A stretch of DNA of 64,000 bases from the NCBI GenBank assembly GCA_002368355.1, contig AP018281.1:3286001-3350000 (forward strand). The letters run 5' to 3'. The notes beneath the pieces are model-generated. The model had not been told where the DNA came from. It did not search any database and saw only the letters and a list, made by a program, of their open reading frames with translations. This stretch comes from Chondrocystis sp. NIES-4102. GTDB lineage: Bacteria; Cyanobacteriota; Cyanobacteriia; Cyanobacteriales; Xenococcaceae. This document shows positions 39,250 to 46,694 of this stretch, piece after piece. A program made the translations under genes and the position numbers. Position 1 is the stretch's first letter. Each line of letters opens with the position of its first letter.

Positions 39250-39269
39250 ATATGACTATATGGTTATAT
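39250..39269. promoter_or_regulatory. Predicted operator 1 overlapping the psbA promoter
   Basis: A 20-bp near-palindrome with core ACTATATGGT (39255-39264). 16 of 20 positions are self-complementary, and the flanks are ATAT on both sides. It overlaps a plausible sigma-70 promoter: TTGACT at 39240-39245 and TATATT at 39265-39270, 19 bp apart. The same core ACYATWTRGT is found at four more promoters in the arsR-sqr cluster. It is probably the binding site of the ArsR-family repressor at 40.7 kb. Confidence 0.6.
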
Positions 39270-39322
39270 TGATATTAAGGTTAAATTGCCTTCAACAATG
39301 ATTAACCTCGAAATTAAACATT

Positions 39323-40405
39323 ATGACTATATCTTTGCAACAACGCCAAAGTAATAATCTTTGGAATAAATTTTGTCATTGGATTACTAGCACCAACAAC
39401 CGTATGTACATAGGTTGGTTTGGATTACTAATGATTCCTACCCTTTTAACAGCAACTACTTGTTTTATCATTGCTTTTATCGCTGCACCACCTGTAGATA
39501 TAGATGGTATTCGTGAACCTGTTGCAGGCTCATTATTATATGGCAATAACATTATTTCTGCTGCCGTTGTACCTTCTTCTAATGCTATTGGTTTACATTT
39601 TTATCCTATGTGGGAAGCTGCTAATTTAGATGAGTGGTTATACAACGGAGGTCCTTATCAGCTAATTATTTTCCATTTTTTAATTGGTATTTTCTGCTAT
39701 ATGGGTCGTCAGTGGGAATTATCATATCGCTTGGGAATGCGTCCTTGGATTTGCGTAGCGTATAGTGCGCCTGTTGCTGCTGCTACTGCCGTGCTATTAG
39801 TATATTCCATTGGACAGGGTTCTTTTTCCGATGGTATGCCTTTGGGTATTAGCGGAACATTTAACTTTATGCTGGTATTACAAGCTGAACACAATGTTCT
39901 TATGCACCCTTTACATATGTTTGGTGTAGCGGGCGTTTTCGGAGGAGCATTATTTTCTGCAATGCATGGCTCTTTAGTAACTTCTTCCTTAGTACGTGAA
40001 ACTACTGAAACTGAATCACAAAACTACGGTTACAAATTTGGTCAAGAAGAAGAAACCTATAATATTGTGGCTGCTCACGGTTATTTTGGCAGATTAATTT
40101 TTCAATATGCTTCCTTTAATAACTCTCGTTCTTTACACTTCTTCTTAGGTGCTTGGCCAGTAATCGGTATCTGGCTGGCTGCGATGGCTGTGTCTTGTTT
40201 TGCCTTCAACCTCAATGGTTTCAATTTTAATCAGTCTCTTTTAGATTCTCAAGGTCGTGTAGTTCATACCTGGGCTGATGTTATAAACCGTGCTAATTTA
40301 GGCATTGAAGTTATACACGAACGTAATGTTCATAATTTTCCTTTAGATTTAGCTGCTGGTGATAGTCAACCTATAGCTTTAACAGCTAATGTGATTCACA
40401 GTTAA
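39323..40405 (+). CDS. psbA: Photosystem II D1 protein, low-oxygen D1' isoform
   Basis: 360 residues, full length. All functional ligands are present: Tyr161, His190, His198, His215, Ser264, His272, and the manganese-cluster ligands Asp170, Glu189, His332, Glu333, His337, Asp342 and Ala344, followed by a 16-residue processed tail. It is therefore a catalytic D1, not a rogue D1 or chlorophyll f synthase. It carries Ala80, Leu158 and Ala286, the three substitutions (G80A, F158L, T286A) that define the D1' isoform expressed under low oxygen in cyanobacteria. Residue 130 is Gln. It diverges from dps and has its own terminator. It shares an operator motif with the neighbouring sulfide-oxidation genes. 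Confidence 0.95.
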   Translation: MTISLQQRQSNNLWNKFCHWITSTNNRMYIGWFGLLMIPTLLTATTCFIIAFIAAPPVDIDGIREPVAGSLLYGNNIISAAVVPSSNAIGLHFYPMWEAANLDEWLYNGGPYQLIIFHFLIGIFCYMGRQWELSYRLGMRPWICVAYSAPVAAATAVLLVYSIGQGSFSDGMPLGISGTFNFMLVLQAEHNVLMHPLHMFGVAGVFGGALFSAMHGSLVTSSLVRETTETESQNYGYKFGQEEETYNIVAAHGYFGRLIFQYASFNNSRSLHFFLGAWPVIGIWLAAMAVSCFAFNLNGFNFNQSLLDSQGRVVHTWADVINRANLGIEVIHERNVHNFPLDLAAGDSQPIALTANVIHS

Positions 40406-40461
40406 GTTTTTCTCGATTGGTTATATAGCGATTTCCTCTTAAATCCTTGTAAAAAGTCTAG

Positions 40462-40499
40462 GCAATCCAGGTATTAAAATACTTTGGGTTGCTTTTTTT
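40462..40499 (+). terminator. Rho-independent terminator of psbA
   Basis: GCAATCC (40462-40468) pairs with GGGTTGC (40486-40492), with an inner helix GTATT/AATAC. Seven T residues follow. It lies 57 bp after the psbA stop. Confidence 0.85.
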
Positions 40500-40513
40500 A
40501 CGAAGTGCAGCTG

Positions 40514-40549
40514 CGCCCCGTCATAAAAGGGCGGGGTACTGTTCACCCC
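40514..40549. repeat. GC-rich alternative hairpins between psbA and arsR
   Basis: CCCCG (40516-40520) can pair with CGGGG (40532-40536). Alternatively GGGGT (40533-40537) can pair with ACCCC (40545-40549), so the two hairpins exclude each other. The block is far richer in GC than its neighbourhood. It resembles the subterminal palindromes of IS200/IS605-type elements or REP-like sequences, but no transposase is present. A remnant mobile end is my best guess. Confidence 0.35.
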
Positions 40550-40612
40550 ATACTCCGATATTTAATATTTTTTTAGATAATTGAAAAATTCAGATACCCA
40601 TACTATGACAAA

Positions 40613-40632
40613 ATATAACCATTTAGTAATAT
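40613..40632. promoter_or_regulatory. Predicted operator 2 at the arsR promoter
   Basis: It has the core ACCATTTAGT (40618-40627) with ATAT flanks. It lies just downstream of a plausible promoter, TTGAAA (40581-40586) and TATGAC (40604-40609) with 17-bp spacing, so it covers the likely transcription start. This fits autoregulation by the ArsR protein. A left half-site repeats near 40644. Confidence 0.55.
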
Positions 40633-40703
40633 GATTGAGAGCATAACCATGACTACTAATAATTTATAGTCTAGTTTATTTATTAAATTCCTTAATTGAC
40701 CTT

Positions 40704-41105
40704 ATGTTTAATAAACTAACTAACAAATCCAAATCCCAGTTAGATAATTCCTCTGATAACTGTGGAATTGCCAGATTATCACCTGCTGCACTAGGTTTAA
40801 TGGCTGATTTTTTTAAAGTTCTATCTGAAGTTAGTCGGTTACAAATTGTTTGTAGTTTGAAGAATGGAGCGAAAAATGTTAGTGAAATTGTTGAGGAGAC
40901 GGGTTTAGGACAAGCCAATGTTTCTAAGCACTTGAATATCCTCACCAAAGCAGCAATTATTGCGCGTGAACAAAAAGGAATTTGCGTTTATTATCAAATC
41001 GCTAATCCATGCTTATTTGAATTATGTGATTTAGTGTGTGATGCACTCTCGACTCAATTTGAGCAGCAAAATCAACAATTAGAGATGCTGAAGACTTTAC
41101 GTTGA
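40704..41105 (+). CDS. ArsR-family repressor, probable persulfide/sulfide sensor (SqrR/SuoR-like)
   Basis: 133 residues with the ArsR winged helix (LSEVSRLQIVCSLKNGAKNV, then TGLGQANVSKHLNILTKAAII as recognition helix). Cysteines lie at 20, 50, 94, 103, 108 and 112. Cys50 sits in the helix that carries Cys41 of Rhodobacter SqrR, and Cys108 or Cys112 are placed like its second sensing cysteine. It lacks the ELCVCDL metal site of classical ArsR. The divergent-neighbour sqr gene and the shared operator motif support sulfide or persulfide sensing. A related ArsR protein, SuoR, controls sqr in Synechocystis and also responds to arsenite, so arsenite is the alternative signal. Confidence 0.75.
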   Translation: MFNKLTNKSKSQLDNSSDNCGIARLSPAALGLMADFFKVLSEVSRLQIVCSLKNGAKNVSEIVEETGLGQANVSKHLNILTKAAIIAREQKGICVYYQIANPCLFELCDLVCDALSTQFEQQNQQLEMLKTLR

Positions 41106-41120
41106 TATATTTATATCTAA

Positions 41121-42470
41121 TTAACAATTACTGCTTGTATCTTTTGATTGTTCATTATAATTTTTATCGCCCTTTTTTTGTAATAATTGATTGATTGGTT
41201 TAAAAATATCAGCTTCAAAAGGTTTTCCTTTGAGCATCCTCTGCCAATAAATCCAGGGTAAAGCATAAACCTTAGCCAAAAACATTGAATAACGTTCTTT
41301 ACGTGGGTCGAGGGGAAAGGATGGGGCTGGCTTCCCTTGGTAATCAAACTCCGCCATAATAGCCGAATGGTAACTTGTAATCAAAGGACAACAAGTATAG
41401 CCATCGTATCTACCTTTTAATTGTTGACCACTCATTTGAGAAAGCAAGTTCTGGACTACTACAGGTGTTTGTTTGCGAGCAGCAGCAGCAGTTTTAGAAA
41501 TTGGAAGTGAGGAAGCATCTCCTAAAGCAAATATATTAGGATAGTGATTATGCTGTAGAGTGTATTTATCTACATTAACCCAACCTTGATCGTTAGCTAA
41601 AGGGCTTTGTTTAATAAAATCAGGCGAACTCATTGGAGGGGTTACATGAATCATGTCGTAAGCGATGTTGACTTGTTCTACACCTTTGTCAGTTATCGTC
41701 TCAAAAATCGCTTCTTTGGTATCTGCTTTTATTTCTATGAGATTGTGACCAAATTTGGTAATAATTTGACGCTCTTTAATCACTTTCTCTAAAGCTCTAT
41801 TGTATGCTGGGACAGTAAACAGTTGTGTTCCCGCAGAGCAAAACATAACTTTACTATTCACACCCTCTCCGCTCTTATTTTTGAAATAATCATCTGCCAG
41901 ATACATAACTTTTTGAGGTGCGCCACCGCATTTAATTGGGGTATTGGGATAGGTAAAAATTGCTGTGCCACCCTGAAAGTTTTTAATAGTTTCCCAAGTA
42001 TAAGGTGCGTATTCTTTAGAATAATTAGTTGTTACTGCACCTGTACCTAATGCTTCTTTTAGTCCTTTTATTAAGTTCCAATCAATTTGCATACCTGGAC
42101 ACACTACCAGGTATTCGTATTGTATCTCCTGCCCTTGAGCCAGCTTTACAGTGTTAAGTTTAGGGTCGAAAGTAGTAACGTAGTCTTGAATCCATTTTGC
42201 TCTTCGAGGGATGACATCTTTTTGCTGACGAGTAAACTTTTCTATCGGTGCAATACCGCCACCTACTAATGTCCATCCTGGTTGATAGTAGTGATACTGA
42301 CTTGGTTCAATGATTGCAATCTGTAACTGCGAATTTTGTTTTAATAATTGGGCTGCGGTGGTGATTCCTGCTGACCCTCCACCTACTATGACAATTTGAT
42401 ACTGTTGATGCTCTTGAGTACTATTTTTGTCTTTCTTAATTAACTGCGATCGCACTTGGAATATTGACAC
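41121..42470 (-). CDS. sqr: Sulfide:quinone oxidoreductase, type II
   Basis: 449 residues, an FAD flavoprotein of the disulfide oxidoreductase superfamily. It has the dinucleotide motif IVIVGGGSAGITTAAQL, EPSQYHYYQPGWTLVGGG, the redox Cys181 in TPIKCGGAPQK, the FAD-binding FALGDASSLPISKTAAAA, and the second redox Cys in YTCCPLITSY (360-361). The pattern is that of mitochondrial SQOR rather than type I bacterial Sqr. It oxidises sulfide to bound polysulfide or persulfide and passes electrons to the quinone pool. The start is GTG 42470 (the next Met lies well inside the protein). It diverges from the dioxygenase gene. Confidence 0.92.
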   Translation of the reverse strand: MSIFQVRSQLIKKDKNSTQEHQQYQIVIVGGGSAGITTAAQLLKQNSQLQIAIIEPSQYHYYQPGWTLVGGGIAPIEKFTRQQKDVIPRRAKWIQDYVTTFDPKLNTVKLAQGQEIQYEYLVVCPGMQIDWNLIKGLKEALGTGAVTTNYSKEYAPYTWETIKNFQGGTAIFTYPNTPIKCGGAPQKVMYLADDYFKNKSGEGVNSKVMFCSAGTQLFTVPAYNRALEKVIKERQIITKFGHNLIEIKADTKEAIFETITDKGVEQVNIAYDMIHVTPPMSSPDFIKQSPLANDQGWVNVDKYTLQHNHYPNIFALGDASSLPISKTAAAARKQTPVVVQNLLSQMSGQQLKGRYDGYTCCPLITSYHSAIMAEFDYQGKPAPSFPLDPRKERYSMFLAKVYALPWIYWQRMLKGKPFEADIFKPINQLLQKKGDKNYNEQSKDTSSNC

Positions 42471-42517
42471 AATAATTTGTTAACTGAAAACTATTTGAGT
42501 TTTATCTTATTTAAATT

Positions 42518-42537
42518 ATAAAACTATTTGGTTATAT
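42518..42537. promoter_or_regulatory. Predicted operator 3 at the sqr promoter
   Basis: It has the core ACTATTTGGT (42523-42532) ending in ATAT. It overlaps a minus-strand TATAAT -10 (plus-strand 42515-42520) of sqr. A related perfect inverted repeat AAAACTATTTGAGTTTT lies at 42487-42503 in the sqr leader. Confidence 0.55.
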
Positions 42538-42604
42538 GATTATCTTTTTAAATACATTTTCAATCCCAAATCATTAACCTTGACCTTATCTTAACATTCA
42601 TGTT

Positions 42605-42624
42605 ATATTACTATATAGTGATAT
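42605..42624. promoter_or_regulatory. Predicted operator 4 at the dioxygenase promoter
   Basis: It has the core ACTATATAGT (42610-42619) with ATAT on both sides. It overlaps the -10 of a good promoter, TTGACC (42580-42585) and TATATT (42604-42609) with an 18-bp spacer. An AGAGGAA ribosome site follows before ATG 42649. Confidence 0.6.
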
Positions 42625-42648
42625 GTTTATTTAAGAGGAATTCACGCT

Positions 42649-43347
42649 ATGCTTTTTCGTCAATTGATAGATGAAGATACTTGGACTTATACCTATTTAA
42701 TTGCAGACGTTAAAACCAAAGAAGCAGTTTTAGTAGACTCAGTTTTAGAACAAGTAGAAAGGGACTTAAAATTGCTCAACGAATTGGGTTTGAAGCTGAA
42801 ATATTGTATAGAAACGCATATTCATGCAGATCACATTACAGGTACTGGCAAACTAAGAGAGATAACCAAATGCCAGAGTATTGTCCCAGAAAATGCTCAA
42901 GCTGCTTGTGCTGATCGCTACATCAAAGATAATGAAACTCTACAGTTGGGAGAGATTAAAATTAAAGCGATCGCAACTCCAGGTCATACAGATAGCCATA
43001 TGGCATATTTAATAAATAATACCCATGTGTTAACTGGAGATGCTCTTTTTATCAGAGGTTGTGGACGTACGGATTTTCAAAGTGGAGATGCGGGCATCTT
43101 ATACGATCGTGTTACAGAAAAACTATTTACCTTACCTGAAGAAACTTTAGTTTATCCAGCACATGATTATCATGGTCAGACAGTCTCAACTATTGGCGAA
43201 GAAAAACGTTTTAACCCTCGCTTTGTGGGTAAAGATCGCGCCAGTTTTATTACTTTTATGAATAATCTAGAGTTGCCAGATCCTAAAAAGATTATGGAGG
43301 CTGTTCCTGCTAATGAGCGTTGTGGCAAAGTAGCCTCGGCAAATTAA
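42649..43347 (+). CDS. Persulfide dioxygenase (ETHE1-like metallo-beta-lactamase fold)
   Basis: 232 residues. The HxHxDH motif is THIHADHITG (His57, His59, Asp61, His62). The single iron site is expected from His113 (TPGHTDSH), Asp131 (LTGDALF) and His172 (YPAHDYHGQ). GRTDFQSGDAG and VSTIGEEKRFNPR, and the final EAVPANERCG, are ETHE1/PDO signatures. It oxidises glutathione persulfide, the product of SQR, to sulfite. It is read divergently from sqr and leads an operon with the two genes downstream. Confidence 0.9.
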   Translation: MLFRQLIDEDTWTYTYLIADVKTKEAVLVDSVLEQVERDLKLLNELGLKLKYCIETHIHADHITGTGKLREITKCQSIVPENAQAACADRYIKDNETLQLGEIKIKAIATPGHTDSHMAYLINNTHVLTGDALFIRGCGRTDFQSGDAGILYDRVTEKLFTLPEETLVYPAHDYHGQTVSTIGEEKRFNPRFVGKDRASFITFMNNLELPDPKKIMEAVPANERCGKVASAN

Positions 43348-43391
43348 TTAATACGTCATAAATAATTAAATATCAAATAAAAGTGAATTAA

Positions 43392-43832
43392 ATGCTTTAT
43401 AAAATCACTGAAGATCTAGCAATTGGTAATGCTGCTGAAGCTGAAGAATTAGAGCAAATTGCAAATCAAGGATACCACAGCTTTATTGATCTATGCCCAT
43501 CCCAGGAGGAGGGTAAATTAAATCCAGATTTACTAAAAAATTCAAGCTTAAAATATTACAGCGTTCCTGTTGAGCGTAACAATATTAATCAAAACACATT
43601 GGAAAGGTTTATGCAGACTATTGAGTTAGCTCCAAAGCCAATTTATACTAGGTGTGTCTCAGGTACTCGTGCTAGCTTAATGACTTTACTAACGTTAGCA
43701 ACTCAGAAAAACTGGACAGAAGAACAATTTTTTGAACGCCTAGCATTGAGCGGATTTAACTATGCACCCGATTCCTTGCCCGATCGCTTTGCTCGTCATT
43801 ACTTAAAAACACTTAAGACTAATCATAGCTGA
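43392..43832 (+). CDS. TIGR01244-type sulfur transferase/phosphatase-like protein
   Basis: 146 residues with a dual-specificity-phosphatase-like fold. The active loop is CVSGTR (Cys88 to Arg93), a six-residue loop as in rhodaneses rather than the CX5R of phosphatases. Relatives are often fused to ETHE1-like dioxygenases in the Blh proteins, so sulfur transfer to glutathione or thiosulfate handling is more likely than phosphate chemistry. It lies 44 bp after the dioxygenase gene, with the exporter gene 5 bp further. Confidence 0.8.
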   Translation: MLYKITEDLAIGNAAEAEELEQIANQGYHSFIDLCPSQEEGKLNPDLLKNSSLKYYSVPVERNNINQNTLERFMQTIELAPKPIYTRCVSGTRASLMTLLTLATQKNWTEEQFFERLALSGFNYAPDSLPDRFARHYLKTLKTNHS

Positions 43833-43837
43833 TTAAG

Positions 43838-44599
43838 ATGATTAAGATCGTTGGCTATTTTTTAGCATTGTGTATTGGTCTTAGTTTAGGACTAATTGGT
43901 GGTGGTGGTGCTGTCTTAGCCGTACCAATTTTAATCTATGTTATGGGCGTAACACCCAAAGTTGCGATCGCCACAAGTTTAGCCGTTGTAGGTATTGTAA
44001 GTGTCGTTGGTATTATTCCTCATTGGCGACAAGGTAATGTAAATTTTAAAATTGCTACCTTTTTTGCACCATCAGCGATGATTGGGGCTTATTTAGGAGC
44101 GCAGATTACTAAACTTGCTTTTATTACGGAAACTATTCAACTGGTTTGTTTTGGATTAGTTATGGTAATTACTAGCGTTTTAATGATACGCAAAGACGCT
44201 AAATCTTCTGAGGGTCAAAAAGTAGTTCACTCAAACTATTTAGGTAAGTGGTTAGCAATTCCTCTACTTGGTTTGGGCATTGGTATTATAACTGGCTTTG
44301 TTGGGGTGGGAGGTGGTTTTATGATTGTTCCTGCGTTAGTACTTTTTGGGGGTATTGCCATGAAGCAAGCTATAGGTACTTCCTTGTTAATTATTGCTTT
44401 TAATTCTGTTACAGGATTTATAGGTTATCTTGATCAAGTCAATCTAAACTGGGATTTAGTCATTTCTTTTGCTATTACCGCTAGTTTGGGAACTTTAATT
44501 GGAGCATATTTAACACGCTTTATTGATGCCAAGAATCTTCAAAAAGGCTTCGGATATTTTGTGTTGGCTGTAGCTATATTTGTTTTGATAAAACGCTAG
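43838..44599 (+). CDS. TauE/SafE (TSUP) family exporter, probably for sulfite
   Basis: 253 residues with eight hydrophobic segments in two repeats, each with a Gly-rich start ([17 protein letters not shown] and [17 protein letters not shown]). Family members export sulfite or other organosulfur anions. The gene follows the persulfide dioxygenase and the sulfur transferase, with the predicted product being sulfite. It therefore probably removes sulfite from the cytoplasm. Confidence 0.85.
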   Translation: MIKIVGYFLALCIGLSLGLIGGGGAVLAVPILIYVMGVTPKVAIATSLAVVGIVSVVGIIPHWRQGNVNFKIATFFAPSAMIGAYLGAQITKLAFITETIQLVCFGLVMVITSVLMIRKDAKSSEGQKVVHSNYLGKWLAIPLLGLGIGIITGFVGVGGGFMIVPALVLFGGIAMKQAIGTSLLIIAFNSVTGFIGYLDQVNLNWDLVISFAITASLGTLIGAYLTRFIDAKNLQKGFGYFVLAVAIFVLIKR

Positions 44600-44735
44600 T
44601 TGTTTTTCAATTAATCAGAGTTTATATGTATTTTCTCTAGCTTCACAACATACCATCTTGAAGTAATTAAGCAGATTAAATTCCACAATCAAATGTGTTT
44701 ATTTAATAATCAAGTACAAACATCTTATACATAGT

Positions 44736-44755
44736 TGATAACTATATGGTAATAT
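44736..44755. promoter_or_regulatory. Predicted operator 5 before the DUF2892-Rieske operon
   Basis: It has the core ACTATATGGT (44741-44750), identical to the psbA operator core, 60 bp before ATG 44815. TTGATA at 44735-44740 could be its -35. The -10 is uncertain (TATGAA at 44761 would need a 20-bp spacer). It lies 137 bp after the TauE/SafE stop. Confidence 0.55.
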
Positions 44756-44814
44756 GTTCATATGAATAGTAGGTGATTACTACAAGACCTATATAAAAAA
44801 AGGAAAAAATAGCC

Positions 44815-45024
44815 ATGTTTAACAATGTTGGAACAGTAGATCGAATTATTCGCATTCTTTTAGCCATTACTTTAACTTATTTTGGATTATGGGCTTATAG
44901 TGGTTCGGCTTTAGGTATTTTTCTAACTATCGCTGGCTCGGTTTTAGCCATTAGTGCTTTAGCTGGTTCATGCTTACTTTATAGATTATTAGGTATTAAT
45001 ACTCGTAATCTTCAACAGGAATAA
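44815..45024 (+). CDS. DUF2892 small membrane protein
   Basis: 69 residues. The start NNVGTVDRIIRILLAI is the family signature. Two hydrophobic helices follow (LAITLTYFGLWAYSGSALG and FLTIAGSVLAISALAGSCLL), with a Cys in the second, then a short polar tail. The domain is found alone or fused to rhodaneses (YgaP) and is frequent next to sulfur-oxidation genes. It probably acts in the membrane with sulfur-transfer proteins. It has an AAGGAAAA ribosome site. Confidence 0.85.
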   Translation: MFNNVGTVDRIIRILLAITLTYFGLWAYSGSALGIFLTIAGSVLAISALAGSCLLYRLLGINTRNLQQE

Positions 45025-45066
45025 AACTAATCAATAACCAATATTTAATTACAAAGGTATAAATCA

Positions 45067-45600
45067 ATGGAAGAAAGTTTTTCTCTAAAAAGTCCATCAA
45101 TGTCGCGTAGACAGTTACTAAACTTTTTGACTGGTGCTGCTGTTGTTACTACTGCGGGTATAGCTATCTATCCTGTGGGTAAATATTTTATTCCGCCTTC
45201 AGAAGTTGCAGACGATGGTTCAATCTTTGCCAAAGATATCAATGGTAATTTAATTCCAGCCAGGCAGATTTTGGCAGAACCACCAGAAACTAGGGCTTTA
45301 GTCGCAGGATTAGCTGGAGAACCTACATATCTAACTATTAAAGAAGATGGAACGCTACATCCGTGGGGAATTGTCGATAATTGTACTCATTTAGGGTGTA
45401 CTTTCCCTTGGAATGAAAATGAAGCGCAATTTCAATGTCCTTGTCATGGTTCTCGTTATGATGCAGAAGGGAAAGTAGTACGAGGTCCTGCACCCTTACC
45501 TTTAAAACTCACTCACATTAGTTTGCAGGGAGATTATATTAAGATTTCTCCTTGGACAGAAACAGATCCCCGTACAGGGCAAAAACCTTGGTGGGTTTAG
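45067..45600 (+). CDS. petC: Cytochrome b6f-type Rieske iron-sulfur protein, alternate isoform
   Basis: 177 residues. It has a twin-arginine-like N-terminal anchor (SRRQLLNFLTGAAVVTTAG) and the 2Fe-2S boxes CTHLGC (Cys106, His108, Cys111) and CPCHGSRY (Cys124, Cys126, His127), with all ligands and the disulfide pair kept. It looks more like the minor PetC2-type isoform than the major PetC1 (for example FPWNENE, PLPLKLTH and GQKPWWV), by memory. It forms an operon with DUF2892 (42 bp) under the shared operator, suggesting a b6f variant for sulfide-fed electron flow. It could still serve a general alternative role. Confidence 0.85.
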   Translation: MEESFSLKSPSMSRRQLLNFLTGAAVVTTAGIAIYPVGKYFIPPSEVADDGSIFAKDINGNLIPARQILAEPPETRALVAGLAGEPTYLTIKEDGTLHPWGIVDNCTHLGCTFPWNENEAQFQCPCHGSRYDAEGKVVRGPAPLPLKLTHISLQGDYIKISPWTETDPRTGQKPWWV

Positions 45601-45736
45601 AAGTTATAATCTCTGCCATTGAGGACAAAATTATATTCTTGATGGTGGAGTAATTTCCAATATAAGATTGCTTTTTATCAAGTTACAATATTATTTCATA
45701 GTTGTATAACGAATTAAAGATAAGATAACAATTTAT

Positions 45737-46153
45737 ATGTTAGAAGTTAATTGGGTTGGGGCTATAGCTGGCGGAATGCTGATCGGTCTGAGCGCGACGA
45801 TTTTACTAGCTTTTAATGGTCGGGTTGCTGGTATTAGTGGGATGGTTAGCGGTGCTATAAAATTTCAACCTCAAGAAAATTGGCGGTGGTTATTCATTGC
45901 AGGGATGCTTATGGGAGGCGTGATCTATGAATATCTAATAGCTAGCGTACCCACTCCTGTATCGACCTTTGCACCAGTAGCGATGATTATTGGTGGTTTT
46001 CTAGGGGGTGTGGGGACAAATATGGGGAATGGTTGTACTAGCGGTCATGGGGTTTGTGGTTTGGGTAGATTATCTTTTCGTTCTTTAGTCGCAGTGCTTA
46101 GTTTTATGATTACTGCAATTGTTACAGTATTTATTACTCATCATTTAATTTAA
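45737..46153 (+). CDS. YeeE/YedE-family sulfur transporter, N-terminal half (PmpA-like)
   Basis: 138 residues with four hydrophobic segments. The family motif NMGNGCTSGHGVCGLGRLSFRS has Cys100 and Cys107. Full-length YeeE in other bacteria transports thiosulfate. In the PmpA/PmpB arrangement the transporter is split in two genes, as here. The partner follows 12 bp later. It lies 136 bp after the Rieske gene and may be part of the same transcript or have its own promoter. No clear operator was seen in this gap. Confidence 0.8.
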   Translation: MLEVNWVGAIAGGMLIGLSATILLAFNGRVAGISGMVSGAIKFQPQENWRWLFIAGMLMGGVIYEYLIASVPTPVSTFAPVAMIIGGFLGGVGTNMGNGCTSGHGVCGLGRLSFRSLVAVLSFMITAIVTVFITHHLI

Positions 46154-46165
46154 TTTAATTATCAA

Positions 46166-46630
46166 ATGAGCCAGAAATTCATCGCGCTTTTATCAGGGCT
46201 ATTATTTGGTTTAGGTTTAAGTTTGTCTCAAATGATTGATCGCGATCGCGTGTTAAGCTTTTTAGATGTTGCGGGAAAATGGGACTCAACACTTCTATTT
46301 GTTTTAGGGGGTGCTGTTGGGGTTACTTTAATTACTTTTCGTTTTATATTGCGTCTACCTCAGCCAATTTTTGACAACAAGTTTTATCTGCCAAATAAAA
46401 AGGATATAGATCAACGTTTAATTATAGGTGCTGCAATATTTGGTATTGGTTGGGGTATAGCAGGATACTGTCCTGGCCCTGGCATTACTGCTTTAGTATT
46501 AGGAATTTGGAATCCAGTTTTATTTATAATTGCTTTTATTGGTGGTTCACTTAGCTATCAATGGTATACAGGCAAATTAGTAAAAGATAAATCTATTAAC
46601 CAGCAGCCAATTAAACAAACAATAAAATAA
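46166..46630 (+). CDS. YeeE/YedE-family sulfur transporter, C-terminal half (PmpB-like)
   Basis: 154 residues, four hydrophobic segments. GIGWGIAGYCPGPGITALV carries the conserved Cys102. With the preceding half it should form a complete transporter for a reduced sulfur species, probably thiosulfate. It completes the sulfur cluster, and the next gene (guaB3) is on the other strand and unrelated. Confidence 0.8.
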   Translation: MSQKFIALLSGLLFGLGLSLSQMIDRDRVLSFLDVAGKWDSTLLFVLGGAVGVTLITFRFILRLPQPIFDNKFYLPNKKDIDQRLIIGAAIFGIGWGIAGYCPGPGITALVLGIWNPVLFIIAFIGGSLSYQWYTGKLVKDKSINQQPIKQTIK

Positions 46631-46694
46631 ATAGCTATGAGGCAAGAGGAAAATATTAATTAAATTCCATCTCCTCCATACCTCATTACTAACC

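Noticed and set aside
39323-40405. psbA as a rogue D1 or chlorophyll f synthase
   Set aside because: All manganese-cluster ligands (Asp170, Glu189, His332, Glu333, Asp342, Ala344) and Tyr161 are present.
41117-41347. Open frame overlapping the 3' end of sqr
   Set aside because: It lies inside the sqr coding region on the same strand in another frame, and its composition is a shadow of sqr.
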